From the NCBI RefSeq assembly GCF_008923205.2, contig NZ_WBMS02000001.1, positions 75,893 through 139,892 on the forward strand: a DNA stretch of 64,000 nt, written 5' to 3'. The notes below the pieces were generated by a model that was given only the letters and a program-made list of their open reading frames with translations, searched no databases and was not told where the DNA came from. Positions 17,401 through 24,969 of this stretch are shown here, piece by piece. The position numbers were made by a program, and so were the translations under genes. How positions within the stretch are numbered: position 1 is the stretch's first letter; the number at the start of each line of letters is the position of its first letter. This DNA comes from Actinomadura physcomitrii (GTDB lineage: Bacteria > Actinomycetota > Actinomycetes > Streptosporangiales > Streptosporangiaceae).

Positions 17401-18656
17401 CCCCGCACCCGCGCGCGCGCCGGCTTGCGGACGGCCACGACGAGCAGATGCGCGAGCCCGAGCGCAAGCGGCAGCCGGACCACCGCGTCGAACTTGTGCA
17501 GGTTGCGCAGCGGCGCGAGCGGACCGTCCAGCAGGTCCCGGGCCTGCGCGGCGAACGGCCCGGGCAACTCGCTGAGATGGCCCATCGTGATGACCGCGAC
17601 CCCGGCCAGCAGCGTGAGCAGCAGGAACGTCCGCTCCGGCAGCAGCCGGCCGAGCAGCCCGGCCAGCCCCAGCGCGGCGATCACGCCCGTGCACACGACC
17701 GGCAGCGCCCCTGTCGACAGGCTGTGCCCGACCGGCCACCAGATCTGCCCGTCGACGATCAGGTAGTTCACCCAGCGCTCGGCGCCCCGGAAGATGTTGA
17801 TCAGACCGGTCGGCGCGGTCGTCGTGTCGGCCTTCTCGGTGTAGGTCAGCCACGAGAACCCGTACGTACCGGTCAGCAGCAGCGGACCCAGCCACCACGC
17901 CATCGCCGCGCCGGACGCCGCCGACCACCACGCCAAAAGCCGGACCCGGAACGACCCGCGCGGCCGCGTGACCAGATACACCAGCGGAACGATCAGCACC
18001 GCGACCGTCGCGGTCGCATTGATACCGCCGCAGCACGCGACCGCCAGCCCCGACCGCGCCGCCGCCCGCACCCGACCGCCTTCCCCGGACACCGCGGTCA
18101 CCAGCGGCAGCACGATCCACGGCAGCATCGCCACCGGCATGTACTCCGAAGAGATCTGCCCGAGCGTCGCCAGCGCGTTCGGTGCCAGCGCGTACGCCAT
18201 CGCCGCGATCAGCCGGCTCGTCGGCCCGCCGATCCCCAGCCGGCCCGCCAGCCGCCACGTCCCGGCGAACGCCAGGCACAGCAGCAGCGACGTCCAGAAC
18301 CGCTGGGTGATCCACGGCGGCATCCCGACCAGGTGCCCGAGCGCGTAGAACGGGCCCATCGGGAACAGGTAGCCGACCGCCTGGTTCTGCAGCTGGCCGA
18401 ACTGCTCGGCGTCCCACAGGTGCAGCGCGCGGCCGAGGAACCCCAGCGGGTTCACCGCCATGTCGATCTTGGTGTCGGCGAGGATCAGACCGGGCCGCGT
18501 GCCGAACGCCAGCGCCGTCAGCGCCAGGCAGCACGCCGCGACGCGCAGCCGCTCGCGCAGCAGGCCGGCGGCGTCCGGGCCGTCCGGCGGGCGCGGGCCG
18601 GCGGCGGGCGGACGCGGCGTGCCGGCGCGCGGCGGGCTCGCCTCTCCGACTGCCAT
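14148..18656 (-). CDS. AftD-like alpha-(1->3)-arabinofuranosyltransferase (DUF3367)
   Basis: This is a 1502-aa protein. Residues about 35-430 hold many membrane helices of a GT-C glycosyltransferase, with LILADTKIDMAVNPLGFLGRALHLWD near the N-terminus containing an Asp pair typical of the first periplasmic loop. The middle is a large extracytoplasmic region with discoidin-like carbohydrate-binding segments (for example FTSWQTGGWNGPVGQWLRIDFDRPRDVGDL and SAFDGDPSTTWVAADRD). C-terminal helices and a Gly/Pro/Ser-rich tail follow. Length and order match mycobacterial AftD, which branches arabinan. It is the last gene of a minus-strand operon with GT4, GT2, a DUF2613-like peptide and a membrane protein. 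The donor and acceptor in this organism are not known. Confidence 0.88.
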   Translation of the reverse strand: MAVGEASPPRAGTPRPPAAGPRPPDGPDAAGLLRERLRVAACCLALTALAFGTRPGLILADTKIDMAVNPLGFLGRALHLWDAEQFGQLQNQAVGYLFPMGPFYALGHLVGMPPWITQRFWTSLLLCLAFAGTWRLAGRLGIGGPTSRLIAAMAYALAPNALATLGQISSEYMPVAMLPWIVLPLVTAVSGEGGRVRAAARSGLAVACCGGINATATVAVLIVPLVYLVTRPRGSFRVRLLAWWSAASGAAMAWWLGPLLLTGTYGFSWLTYTEKADTTTAPTGLINIFRGAERWVNYLIVDGQIWWPVGHSLSTGALPVVCTGVIAALGLAGLLGRLLPERTFLLLTLLAGVAVITMGHLSELPGPFAAQARDLLDGPLAPLRNLHKFDAVVRLPLALGLAHLLVVAVRKPARARVRGLAAERRPVLGGVLRAVLSVPAIALVALAGIGATAVSNGLTGPGSFPKVPQYWRDAASWINARAGQQGVLALPGAPFGEYLWGRPMDDIVQPLLTARWGVRQLVPAGSPGYTRALDAIDLQVRSGQGSPGLAAFLSRMGVRYLLVRNDLSRETLRGAWPARLHQALADSPGIRRAAAFGAPVGGDLVDDAVSATDQRYPALEVYEVSGADDVANLSEASGALRVYGGPESLLAMADDRALPPGPVLLDDDARDLGGEPVVTDSPRLLKRNYGELHQTSPTLTQAHRGQATDVLDKGWNRYTTRVVYGGGVRDVTASSSAAADDAIPHSRKPGAEPYAALDGDPFTSWQTGGWNGPVGQWLRIDFDRPRDVGDLSAVFDQDSTLGPAVARVAVQTENGTVEQDVQQTSAAQPLRAPEGTSRWLKLRITGLATKPAVPAFARAGVSELSIGGVHPTRTYTLPAPSGVKGQATYVMSRAPGGTSECMQGSARWVCSPSLASGDEEGDGFDRAFTSAVAGKAPLTGTAALTDERLIAQYTAVTGQPLVAATSVQSDHPADQARSAFDGDPSTTWVAADRDKTPAISVQWKGRKRLSKLTLSRPPGASGPVRVRIEGQNGEYREALSDGLGRLSFAPMTTDRVTITFLQGDRVGPVQLTDLVIPGVKPLPDVSDYPLRLACGYGPKIRVDGTTVQTKATGTFGDLLAGRPLRFAACRQAPLKAGQNRLTSVPLDAYRIDTVTVGPQALANGSGTAAGTDADAPQPVKVLDWGSSSRKLEVDAAKTSFLTVNENFNTGWRATAGGRALRPVRLDGWKQGWVVPAGTKGVVRLAYTPDRSQRIAVVAGLNLLLVLLLVAVWPARERRGPGPSGRALVAGTGWPAWAAIGLAAALGGWIAGIPGLAVTAAVAVVCGWARTGRAWPLRALASSWTVVLAMVAGAGCLAAGNRFGLLDNPSKPDGLLGDVVPQLLGLVIVGRVAVELWRPRPRGGPGGGSGGRIELSWAAPGQGPAGNGSAPAAPPGPGPSGRDRRGRRGRRGEGAGAAAPSPASPPGSSSPSPLRWTPPRAGGDPSGHGPGTSGPPRRTSPEE

Positions 18657-18704
18657 GCTCGCCCCTTCTGCTGCCGCCCCTTCGCTGACGTTCCCCGGCG
18701 CGGC

Positions 18705-20039
18705 CTACTCGAGGTCGCCGCGGGCGGCCTCGCCGGTGGAGCGCGGCCGGCCGAGCAGCCGCTCGACGGTGGTCGCCTCGCGGACCTCGCGGACCTCGCC
18801 GGGTCCGGCGAGCAGTTCGTCGCGCACCGGGCCCTCCACCACGCGCAGGTGGACGTCACCGTACCGGTGCACGACCTGTGCCCGGTCATCGGCGGTGGAC
18901 GACGACCCGGCCCGCACGGCCGCCTCGACCAGCTCCGCCATCCGCGCGGCGGTCCGCGCCCAGTCGAACTCGGCCGCCCAGGCCCGGCAGCGCGCGGCGA
19001 CCTCCTCGCGGCGGCCCGGCTCGGCCAGCTCCTTGAGCGCGCGCTCCACCACCTCGGCGGGCTCGTCGTCCGGCCCGACGAGCCAGCCGGTGACGCGGTC
19101 GCGGACGGCGTCGCGCAGCCCGTCCACGTCGAACGCGACGGACGGGACGCCGAGCGCGGCGGCCTCGATCACGCTCAGCCCCCAGCCCTCGCCCTGCGAG
19201 GTGCTGATGTGCAGGTCGGCGGTGGCGACCAGGGCGGCCTTGACGTGCTCGGTCACGTAGCCGTGCGCGACCGCGACGCCGCGCAGGCCGCGCTCGTCGA
19301 TCCCGGCGGCGAGCGCGCCGGCCTCCGGGCCCGTCCCGATGATGTGGAGGCGGAGCCCGGGATGCCTGTCGGCGAGGCCGCGGGCGAGGTCGAGGAGCAG
19401 GCCGAGCCGCTTGTGCGGGACGAGCCGCGTCACGCAGACCAGCTGCGGGTGCCCGGTGGCGACGGCGCCGTGCACCTCCGGCGGCGGGTCGGAGCCGTTC
19501 GGCACGACGTACACCGGGCCCGTCCACGCCAGGCGTTCCCGTACCGCGCGCAGCGTGGACGGCGACACGACCACGTAGGCGTGCCTCCGGTACGTCCAGC
19601 GGCTCACGGGCCCTTCCAGCATCCGCCCGATCCAGGCCATCCACGGCGGGAAGTGGACGCCGAACTGGGCGTCGTGCACGTGGTGGATCACGCAGAGCAC
19701 CGGGACGCGGCGCGGCAGCGCCCACGGGGTGAAGAACGGGATGCCGTTCTGGCAGTCGATCACCGCGTCGAACCCGCCGCCGCGCCTGAACCGCCGCCGC
19801 AGCAGCCACAGCAGGACCAGCGGGTACACCGTGAACCGCCCGCCGAGCCGGACGACGTCGACGCCGTCGACGTGGGTCCGGCGGGCCTGCCCGGGCGCCC
19901 GGGACGTCACGTAGTGCACGCGGGCGCCGCGTTCCGCCGTCCGGCGGGCGATCTCCCACGCGTACCGCTCGGCGCCCCCGGCGGCCGGATGCCAGGGATC
20001 GCGCCAGTTCACGACCGCCAGCCTCAAGGGTCCGCTCAT
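18705..20039 (-). CDS. GT4-family glycosyltransferase
   Basis: This 444-aa GT-B enzyme starts MSGPLRLAVVNWRDPWHPAAGGAERYAWEIAR, containing the GGAE sequence of GT4 transferases. VVPNGSDPPPE, LVCVTRLVPHKRLGLLLD and LHISTSQGEGWGLSVIEAAALGVPSVAFDVDGLRD form the donor-binding site with the conserved E-x7-E pattern. It would add a sugar from a nucleotide donor on the cytoplasmic face. An extra C-terminal segment of about 60 charged residues follows the GT fold. Its ATG overlaps the upstream GT2 stop (ATGA). Confidence 0.9.
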   Translation of the reverse strand: MSGPLRLAVVNWRDPWHPAAGGAERYAWEIARRTAERGARVHYVTSRAPGQARRTHVDGVDVVRLGGRFTVYPLVLLWLLRRRFRRGGGFDAVIDCQNGIPFFTPWALPRRVPVLCVIHHVHDAQFGVHFPPWMAWIGRMLEGPVSRWTYRRHAYVVVSPSTLRAVRERLAWTGPVYVVPNGSDPPPEVHGAVATGHPQLVCVTRLVPHKRLGLLLDLARGLADRHPGLRLHIIGTGPEAGALAAGIDERGLRGVAVAHGYVTEHVKAALVATADLHISTSQGEGWGLSVIEAAALGVPSVAFDVDGLRDAVRDRVTGWLVGPDDEPAEVVERALKELAEPGRREEVAARCRAWAAEFDWARTAARMAELVEAAVRAGSSSTADDRAQVVHRYGDVHLRVVEGPVRDELLAGPGEVREVREATTVERLLGRPRSTGEAARGDLE

Positions 20040-20860
20040 CCTTGCCCGGCGCTCGACGCGGACGGAAGGCCCCGGTCGGGCAGGGCGGGCAGCGGGCCGA
20101 AGACGGCCTCGGCCGGCGGCGCCGGGGCGGGGACCAGCGGGCCGGAGACGCGGGCGCGGATCCGGGCGAGGTCGATCAGGCACTGCAGCGAGTGCCGGCG
20201 CACCGAGAACGTCGAGCCTGGCCGGTCGCGCCACACGACCGGGATCGCGGTGACCGGCGCGCCGCGCCGCACGCAGTGCGCGAGCAGCTCGACGTCGAAG
20301 GAGAACCCGGTGGTGCGCAGGTCGCGGGCCGCGGCGCGGCCGAGCGGCCCGGCGAAGAACTTGAACCCGCACTGGGTGTCCTGGATGCCGCCGACCAGGT
20401 CGCGGACGATCCGGTTGAAGGTGATCGCGCCGAGCCGCCGGACCGGCAGCGCGTACCCCTCGACGACGGACGCCGCGTGCCGACGCGACCCGACCACCAC
20501 GGTCCGGCCCTCGCGCAGCAGGGCGAGCGCGTCGTCCAGGGCGGCGAGGTCGGTGGCCATGTCGGCGTCCATGAAGCCGATGTAGGGGGCGCGGGTGGCG
20601 AGCAGCCCGGTGCGCACGGCGGCGCCCTTGCCGGGCCGGTCGCAGCTCAGCAGCCGCACCGGGACGGGCCCGCGCCAGCAGCGGACGATCTCCGCCGTCC
20701 CGTCCGTGCTGGCGTTGTCGACCACGATCACCTCGGCGCGCGCCGGCAGCGCGGCGAGCCTGTCGCTCAGCAGGTCCAGCCCGGCGGGCAGCCGGCCGGC
20801 CTCGTTGCGGGCGGGCACGACGACCTCGAGCAGGGCGGGACCGGGACGCCGGTTCCCCAT
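20036..20860 (-). CDS. GT2-family glycosyltransferase (polyprenyl-phosphate sugar synthase-like)
   Basis: This 274-aa GT-A enzyme has LEVVVPARNEAGRLPAGLDLL at the start, VIVVDNASTDGTAEIV, GFMDADMATD (DxD-like metal site) and GIQDTQCGFKFFAG with TTGFSFDVELL. The QDTQCGFK motif is typical of dolichyl/polyprenyl-phosphate beta-glucosyltransferases. It probably makes a lipid-linked sugar donor used by the GT-C enzymes encoded around it; this is inferred from family and operon. There are no C-terminal membrane helices. Overlap with GT4 is 4 bp. Confidence 0.88.
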   Translation of the reverse strand: MGNRRPGPALLEVVVPARNEAGRLPAGLDLLSDRLAALPARAEVIVVDNASTDGTAEIVRCWRGPVPVRLLSCDRPGKGAAVRTGLLATRAPYIGFMDADMATDLAALDDALALLREGRTVVVGSRRHAASVVEGYALPVRRLGAITFNRIVRDLVGGIQDTQCGFKFFAGPLGRAAARDLRTTGFSFDVELLAHCVRRGAPVTAIPVVWRDRPGSTFSVRRHSLQCLIDLARIRARVSGPLVPAPAPPAEAVFGPLPALPDRGLPSASSAGQG

Positions 20861-20873
20861 CAGGTCACGCGGG

Positions 20874-21005
20874 TCAGGGGGCGCCGTAGTTGTACATCGG
20901 CTTGATGACCGGGTCCTTCTGGGAGGAGTTCGCGAGCTGCACGACGCCGAACGATGCTCCGGCGGCGAGCAGGACGCCGACGAGTGCGGCGATGGCGATG
21001 CGCAT
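20874..21005 (-). CDS. DUF2613-like small membrane/secreted peptide (43 aa)
   Basis: MRIAIAALVGVLLAAGASF is a single hydrophobic N-terminal helix, followed by a short polar tail (VVQLANSSQKDPVIKPMYNYGAP). The ATG overlaps the upstream membrane-protein stop as TGATG, and the GT2 gene starts 13 bp after its stop. This size, architecture and position beside an aftD homologue match the mycobacterial small secreted protein next to aftD (DUF2613). Its function is unknown; it may be an accessory subunit. The gene is easily missed because of its length. Confidence 0.75.
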   Translation of the reverse strand: MRIAIAALVGVLLAAGASFGVVQLANSSQKDPVIKPMYNYGAP

Positions 21006-22696
21006 CAGGGGGCCCTTCGACTGTGGTGGGGGAGGCGGTCGGGGCTGCGGCTGCGGATACTCCCGAGTAACGGAAGGCCCAGAGTAGTGGCTGAGGCCAG
21101 GAATGACCAGAAAACCACCGCACTCGCCGCGATCCAGGCAACGATCACCGGCGCCGCCGGAACGTGGTCCTCGTGCACCGCCGCGGCCCCGTCGATCCGG
21201 TAAACGGCCAGGTCAGGGCCCGTCAGCACGGGGACGGCCCCGGTCGGGCGGTACCTGCCGGTCTCCGCGTCGACGACGACGTACCGGACGCCCTGGTCAC
21301 GAAGCGTGGCGGCGTCGGGGTGCGCGGCGGCCGGGGCGAGAGCGATCGCCCGCGGGTCCTCGGCGGCGATAGTCGTCCGGCCGACGATCAGCGCGTCGTT
21401 CACGACGACCCGCCGGTTCAGGTAGCGGGGCAGCGGGTCGAGGACGCGCCGGCCGTGGTTCCAGGGGTAGCTGCGATACAGCGCCCACGGCAGCACGAGC
21501 ACGTCCCCGGGCGCGGAGTCGGCAGCGATGATCTTCCGCGCGCGCGCCCAGTCGTCCGGGTAGTGGACGGCGCGCAGGTCGCCCGCCGCACCCCAGGCCA
21601 GGGTCGGCAGCAGCAGGACGGGCGCCGCGACCGCGCCGACCGCGACCATCGCGTACCGCGCGGTGATCGCCCGGTCGGCGGCGACGCCGAGACCCACCGC
21701 GACCACGACGGCCAGCGGCGCGACGTACTGCTGGCCGTCCCGCAGCACGGCGAACCCGGACCACAGCCCGACCGCGCCGCGCAGCACCGGTGCGGCCACC
21801 GCCCCGAGCGCCGCCAGGACGAACCCGGCGACGGCGGCGACCACGGCGCCCTTCCGCCAGTCGGGCTCACGGCACCACTTCCCGTACGCGAAGAGGGAGC
21901 CGAGCACGACGGCCAGCCAGAACCCGGCGAGGACCGGCGTCCCGTAGCCGCGCGGGACCGTCTCGCCGTTCCAGACGCCGCCGAGCGTCAGGAGGCTGCC
22001 GAGCACGCCGAACGGGGTGTCGGCCCGCGCCGCGAACACGTCGACCGCATGGCCGTTCCCCGGCACGCCGGCCGGGCGCAGCATTCCCGGCACCAGCCAC
22101 GGCAGGCTCAACACGGCCACGACCCCGGCGACCCGCACCGCCCCCCGCAGCCGCGCCGACACGAGCGCGACCACCAGCGCCGCCAGCCCGGACACGGTCA
22201 GCGCCGCGAACCCGCCGATCGCGGCGGGGACCAGCGCGCGGACGAGCCGGCGCGTCCCGCCCTTCTCGGTCGTCCGGGCCGCCGACGCGACGACCCACGG
22301 CAGCGCCGCGTAGCCGAGCAGCAGCGCCCACTGCCCGAGCAGCAGCCGCTCGGCGACGAACGGGTTCCAGGCGTAGCAGACCCCGGCCGCCAGGCGCGGC
22401 AGCAGCCGCCGCGACGGCACCAGCGACGCCGCCGACGCGCACGCCATCACGAAGATCGCGAGCAGGAGCAGCTTCTGCACCGCGCCGGCCGGGATCACCG
22501 CGGCCAGCGCGGTCACGAACGCGTCGCTCGGCACCTGCCGCGGGACCGTCCCGGTCAGCCCGAACGTCATCGGCGTGAACACCGGATCGGGCGTGAACAC
22601 CATGTCGTAGGACAGCACGAACCCGGGCGCGAGCCCCGGCCCGAGTGCCGCGAGCCCGAGCCCCAGCCCGGCCGCCCAATCCGCACGCCCCCCCAT
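21005..22696 (-). CDS. Polytopic GT-C-like membrane protein
   Basis: This is about 563 aa with roughly ten or more hydrophobic helices over residues 5-400 and a C-terminal soluble stretch (WARARKIIAADSAPGDVLVLPWALYRSYPWNHGRRVLDPLPRYLNRRVVVND). A last helix near the C-terminus precedes the stop. The layout resembles GT-C glycosyltransferases and the membrane part of the AftD family, and it heads the AftD operon, so a role in polyprenyl-linked sugar transfer is likely but not shown. ATG 22696 is chosen because the upstream GTG (22726) lies inside the hairpin at 22721-22782; the start is uncertain. Confidence 0.7.
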   Translation of the reverse strand: MGGRADWAAGLGLGLAALGPGLAPGFVLSYDMVFTPDPVFTPMTFGLTGTVPRQVPSDAFVTALAAVIPAGAVQKLLLLAIFVMACASAASLVPSRRLLPRLAAGVCYAWNPFVAERLLLGQWALLLGYAALPWVVASAARTTEKGGTRRLVRALVPAAIGGFAALTVSGLAALVVALVSARLRGAVRVAGVVAVLSLPWLVPGMLRPAGVPGNGHAVDVFAARADTPFGVLGSLLTLGGVWNGETVPRGYGTPVLAGFWLAVVLGSLFAYGKWCREPDWRKGAVVAAVAGFVLAALGAVAAPVLRGAVGLWSGFAVLRDGQQYVAPLAVVVAVGLGVAADRAITARYAMVAVGAVAAPVLLLPTLAWGAAGDLRAVHYPDDWARARKIIAADSAPGDVLVLPWALYRSYPWNHGRRVLDPLPRYLNRRVVVNDALIVGRTTIAAEDPRAIALAPAAAHPDAATLRDQGVRYVVVDAETGRYRPTGAVPVLTGPDLAVYRIDGAAAVHEDHVPAAPVIVAWIAASAVVFWSFLASATTLGLPLLGSIRSRSPDRLPHHSRRAP

Positions 22697-22720
22697 CCCG
22701 CCGCACGCTACCCGAACCCC

Positions 22721-22782
22721 GTTCACTTGCGGCGAGTCGTCGTCATGGACGCCGCCATAACGACGACTCGCCGCAACTCAAC
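22721..22782 (-). terminator. Long hairpin with repeated flanks (terminator)
   Basis: GTTCACTTGCGGCGAGTCGT... pairs with ...ACGACTCGCCGCAACTCAAC over about 23 bp with two mismatches, and an apical ATGG/CCAT stem sits inside. The FadE34-like stop codon (22778-22780) is part of the right arm. The outer flanks CGTTSASTTGYGG recur at 59975-60107 and at 71-88, defining a small family of terminator hairpins. It separates the dehydrogenase from the AftD operon. Confidence 0.8.
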
Positions 22783-24925
22783 GAGTGGGGGTGGGGTCGG
22801 GGTCGCGGGGGAGGCCTAGGATGCGCTCGCCGATCACGTTGAGGTTGACCTCGGTGGTGCCGCCGCCGATCGACATCGCGCGGGACGCCAGCAGGTAGCG
22901 GGTCCAGCGCGGGCGCAGGCCGTCCTTCCAGCCGCCGGTCAGCGCGCCCTCCTCGCCGAGGAGCGTGAACCCGAACTCGGTCACCTGCTGCCCGTGCTCC
23001 ATCGCGACCAGCTTGCGGACGTTCGCCGTCGCGCCCGGGTCCGTGCCCGAGAGCTGCTTCAGCGTGGCGCGCAGGCCGAGCAGGTTGAACGCGTGCTCGT
23101 CGCAGACGAGCCGGCCGATGCCGTCGCGGACGACCGGGTCGCCGTCCACGCCCAGCTCGGCGGCCAGGCTCAGCAGCTTCGGCACGTCCCCGCCGAGCTG
23201 GAACGTGCTGGTCAGCCCGACGCGCTCGTTGGCGAGGGTGTTGCGGGCGACGCGCCAGCCCTCGTTGACGGGGCCGACGACCCGGTCGTCCGGGACGAAC
23301 ACCCCGTCCAGGAACACCTCGTTGAACACCGCGTCGCCGGTGCACTCGCGCAGCGGCCGGATGTCGATGCCCTCGGCCGCCATATCGACGATGAAGTAGG
23401 TGATGCCGTCGTGCTTGGGCCGGTCGGGGTCGGTGCGGGCGACGCAGACGCCCCACTGCGCGTCGCGGGCCAGGGACGTCCAGATCTTCTGCCCGCTGAT
23501 CCGCCAGCCGCCCTCCACCCGCTCCGCGCGGGTGCGCAGCCCGGCGAGGTCGGAGCCCGCGCCCGGCTCGGAGAACAGCTGGCACCAGACCATCTCGCCG
23601 CGCAGCGTCGGCGGCAGGAACCGCTCCTGCTGCTCCGGCGTGCCGTACTGGACCAGCGACGGGACGACCCACGCCGCGATCATCAGCGGGACCGGCCGCA
23701 CGTTCGCGGCCTTCAGCTCCTGCTGGACGACGATCTGCTCCAGCGGCCCGGCGTCACGTCCCCACGGCTTCGGCAGGTGCGGCGTCACCCAGCCGCCCTC
23801 CGCCATCGCGGCGCGCTGCGCGAGCGGGTCCATCGCGGCCATCTCGGCGACGCGCCCGCGGATCTCCTCGCGCAGCGGCGCGGCGTCCTCGCCGAGCTCG
23901 ATGCTCATCGGACGGCGGACGCCGCGGACCGCCAGCGCCGCCGCGTCCGCGCGGTGCCCGCTCGCCTTGCCGAGCAGCGCGCGCAGGGTGAGGGCGCGCC
24001 GGTAGTACAGGTGCGCGTCGTGCTCGTAGGTGTAGCCGATCCCGCCGTGGACCTGGATGTCGCCCTCGGCGCACAGGACGGCGGCGTCGGCGGCGAGCGC
24101 TCCCGCCACCGCGACCGCGTAGGCGCGCTGCTCGGGCTCGTCGCCGAACGACCGCGCCGCGTCCCAGACGGCCGCCCGCGCGCGCTCCACCGCGATGAGC
24201 ATCCGGGAGCACTTGTGCTTGACGCCCTGGAACTGGCCGATGGGGCGGCCGAACTGCTCGCGCAGCTTGGCGTAGGAGACGGCGTCGTCGAGCGCGCGTC
24301 CCGCGACGCCGCACGCCTCGGCGCCCAGCAGGACGACGGCGAGGGCGCGGGCGTCGGGCGCGTCCAGGAAACGGCCGTCCGGGACGTCGAGGCCGTCGAC
24401 CGCGACCGAGCCGACCGGGCGGGTGATGTCCAGCGATTCCAGCTCGCCGACCGTGACCTCGCCGCGTTCGGCGACCACCCAGCGGTCGCCGGCGGGCAGC
24501 AGGAACACGTCGGCGAGCGGCGCGCCCAGGATCGGTTGCACCGTCCCCGACACCGTGTTCCCATCGGCCTCCAGGCCGCCGGACAGGCCGACGGCCGCCT
24601 TGCGCGAACCGTCCGCGAGCCCCGCGAGCAGGTCGCCGCCCGCCCCGGCGGCGTGCAGGATCGCCGAGGCCAGGACGGTCGGGGTGTACGCGCCGGGGGC
24701 GAGGGCCCGGCCGAGCTCCTCCAGCGCGACGGCCTGCTCCAGCAGCCCGAAGCCCTGCCCGCCCGCCTCCTCGGGCAGGTGCAGGCCGAGCAGCCCCTGC
24801 GCCGCGAGCGCGGGCCAGAACCCGGTGTCGGCCTTGCGCGCCGTCTCCGGCGGGACGTTCCGCTCGGCGAACCCGCGCACGGACGCCGCGAGCGCCTCGT
24901 GCTCCTCCGTCAGCCCGATCGCCAT
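22778..24925 (-). CDS. Fused two-domain acyl-CoA dehydrogenase (FadE34-like)
   Basis: This 715-aa protein consists of two acyl-CoA dehydrogenase modules. The N-terminal one (about 1-330) includes LPEEAGGQGFGLLEQAVALEELGRAL and GGIGYTYEHDAHLYYRRA. The C-terminal one (about 345-710) includes CQLFSEPGAGSDLAGLRTRAERVEGGW, ISGQKIWTSLARDAQWGVCVARTD and SIGGGTTEVNLNVIGERILGLPRD. The FAD-contacting and C-terminal IGGGTxE motifs are in the second half. This length and fusion match mycobacterial FadE34, which dehydrogenates steroid side-chain acyl-CoAs. GGAGAGG precedes the ATG. The steroid substrate is inferred from family and neighbouring KstR-like boxes. Confidence 0.88.
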   Translation of the reverse strand: MAIGLTEEHEALAASVRGFAERNVPPETARKADTGFWPALAAQGLLGLHLPEEAGGQGFGLLEQAVALEELGRALAPGAYTPTVLASAILHAAGAGGDLLAGLADGSRKAAVGLSGGLEADGNTVSGTVQPILGAPLADVFLLPAGDRWVVAERGEVTVGELESLDITRPVGSVAVDGLDVPDGRFLDAPDARALAVVLLGAEACGVAGRALDDAVSYAKLREQFGRPIGQFQGVKHKCSRMLIAVERARAAVWDAARSFGDEPEQRAYAVAVAGALAADAAVLCAEGDIQVHGGIGYTYEHDAHLYYRRALTLRALLGKASGHRADAAALAVRGVRRPMSIELGEDAAPLREEIRGRVAEMAAMDPLAQRAAMAEGGWVTPHLPKPWGRDAGPLEQIVVQQELKAANVRPVPLMIAAWVVPSLVQYGTPEQQERFLPPTLRGEMVWCQLFSEPGAGSDLAGLRTRAERVEGGWRISGQKIWTSLARDAQWGVCVARTDPDRPKHDGITYFIVDMAAEGIDIRPLRECTGDAVFNEVFLDGVFVPDDRVVGPVNEGWRVARNTLANERVGLTSTFQLGGDVPKLLSLAAELGVDGDPVVRDGIGRLVCDEHAFNLLGLRATLKQLSGTDPGATANVRKLVAMEHGQQVTEFGFTLLGEEGALTGGWKDGLRPRWTRYLLASRAMSIGGGTTEVNLNVIGERILGLPRDPDPTPTR

Positions 24926-24969
24926 GACCGCACCTCTCCGTCGGGGATCGGGGCCAGCCTATTAAGAGG

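Noticed and set aside
15243..20585. 1780-aa plus-strand open frame
   Set aside because: It is antisense to the AftD-like, GT4 and GT2 genes, extremely rich in Arg/Pro/Gly/Ala and has no recognisable domain; a GC-driven shadow frame.
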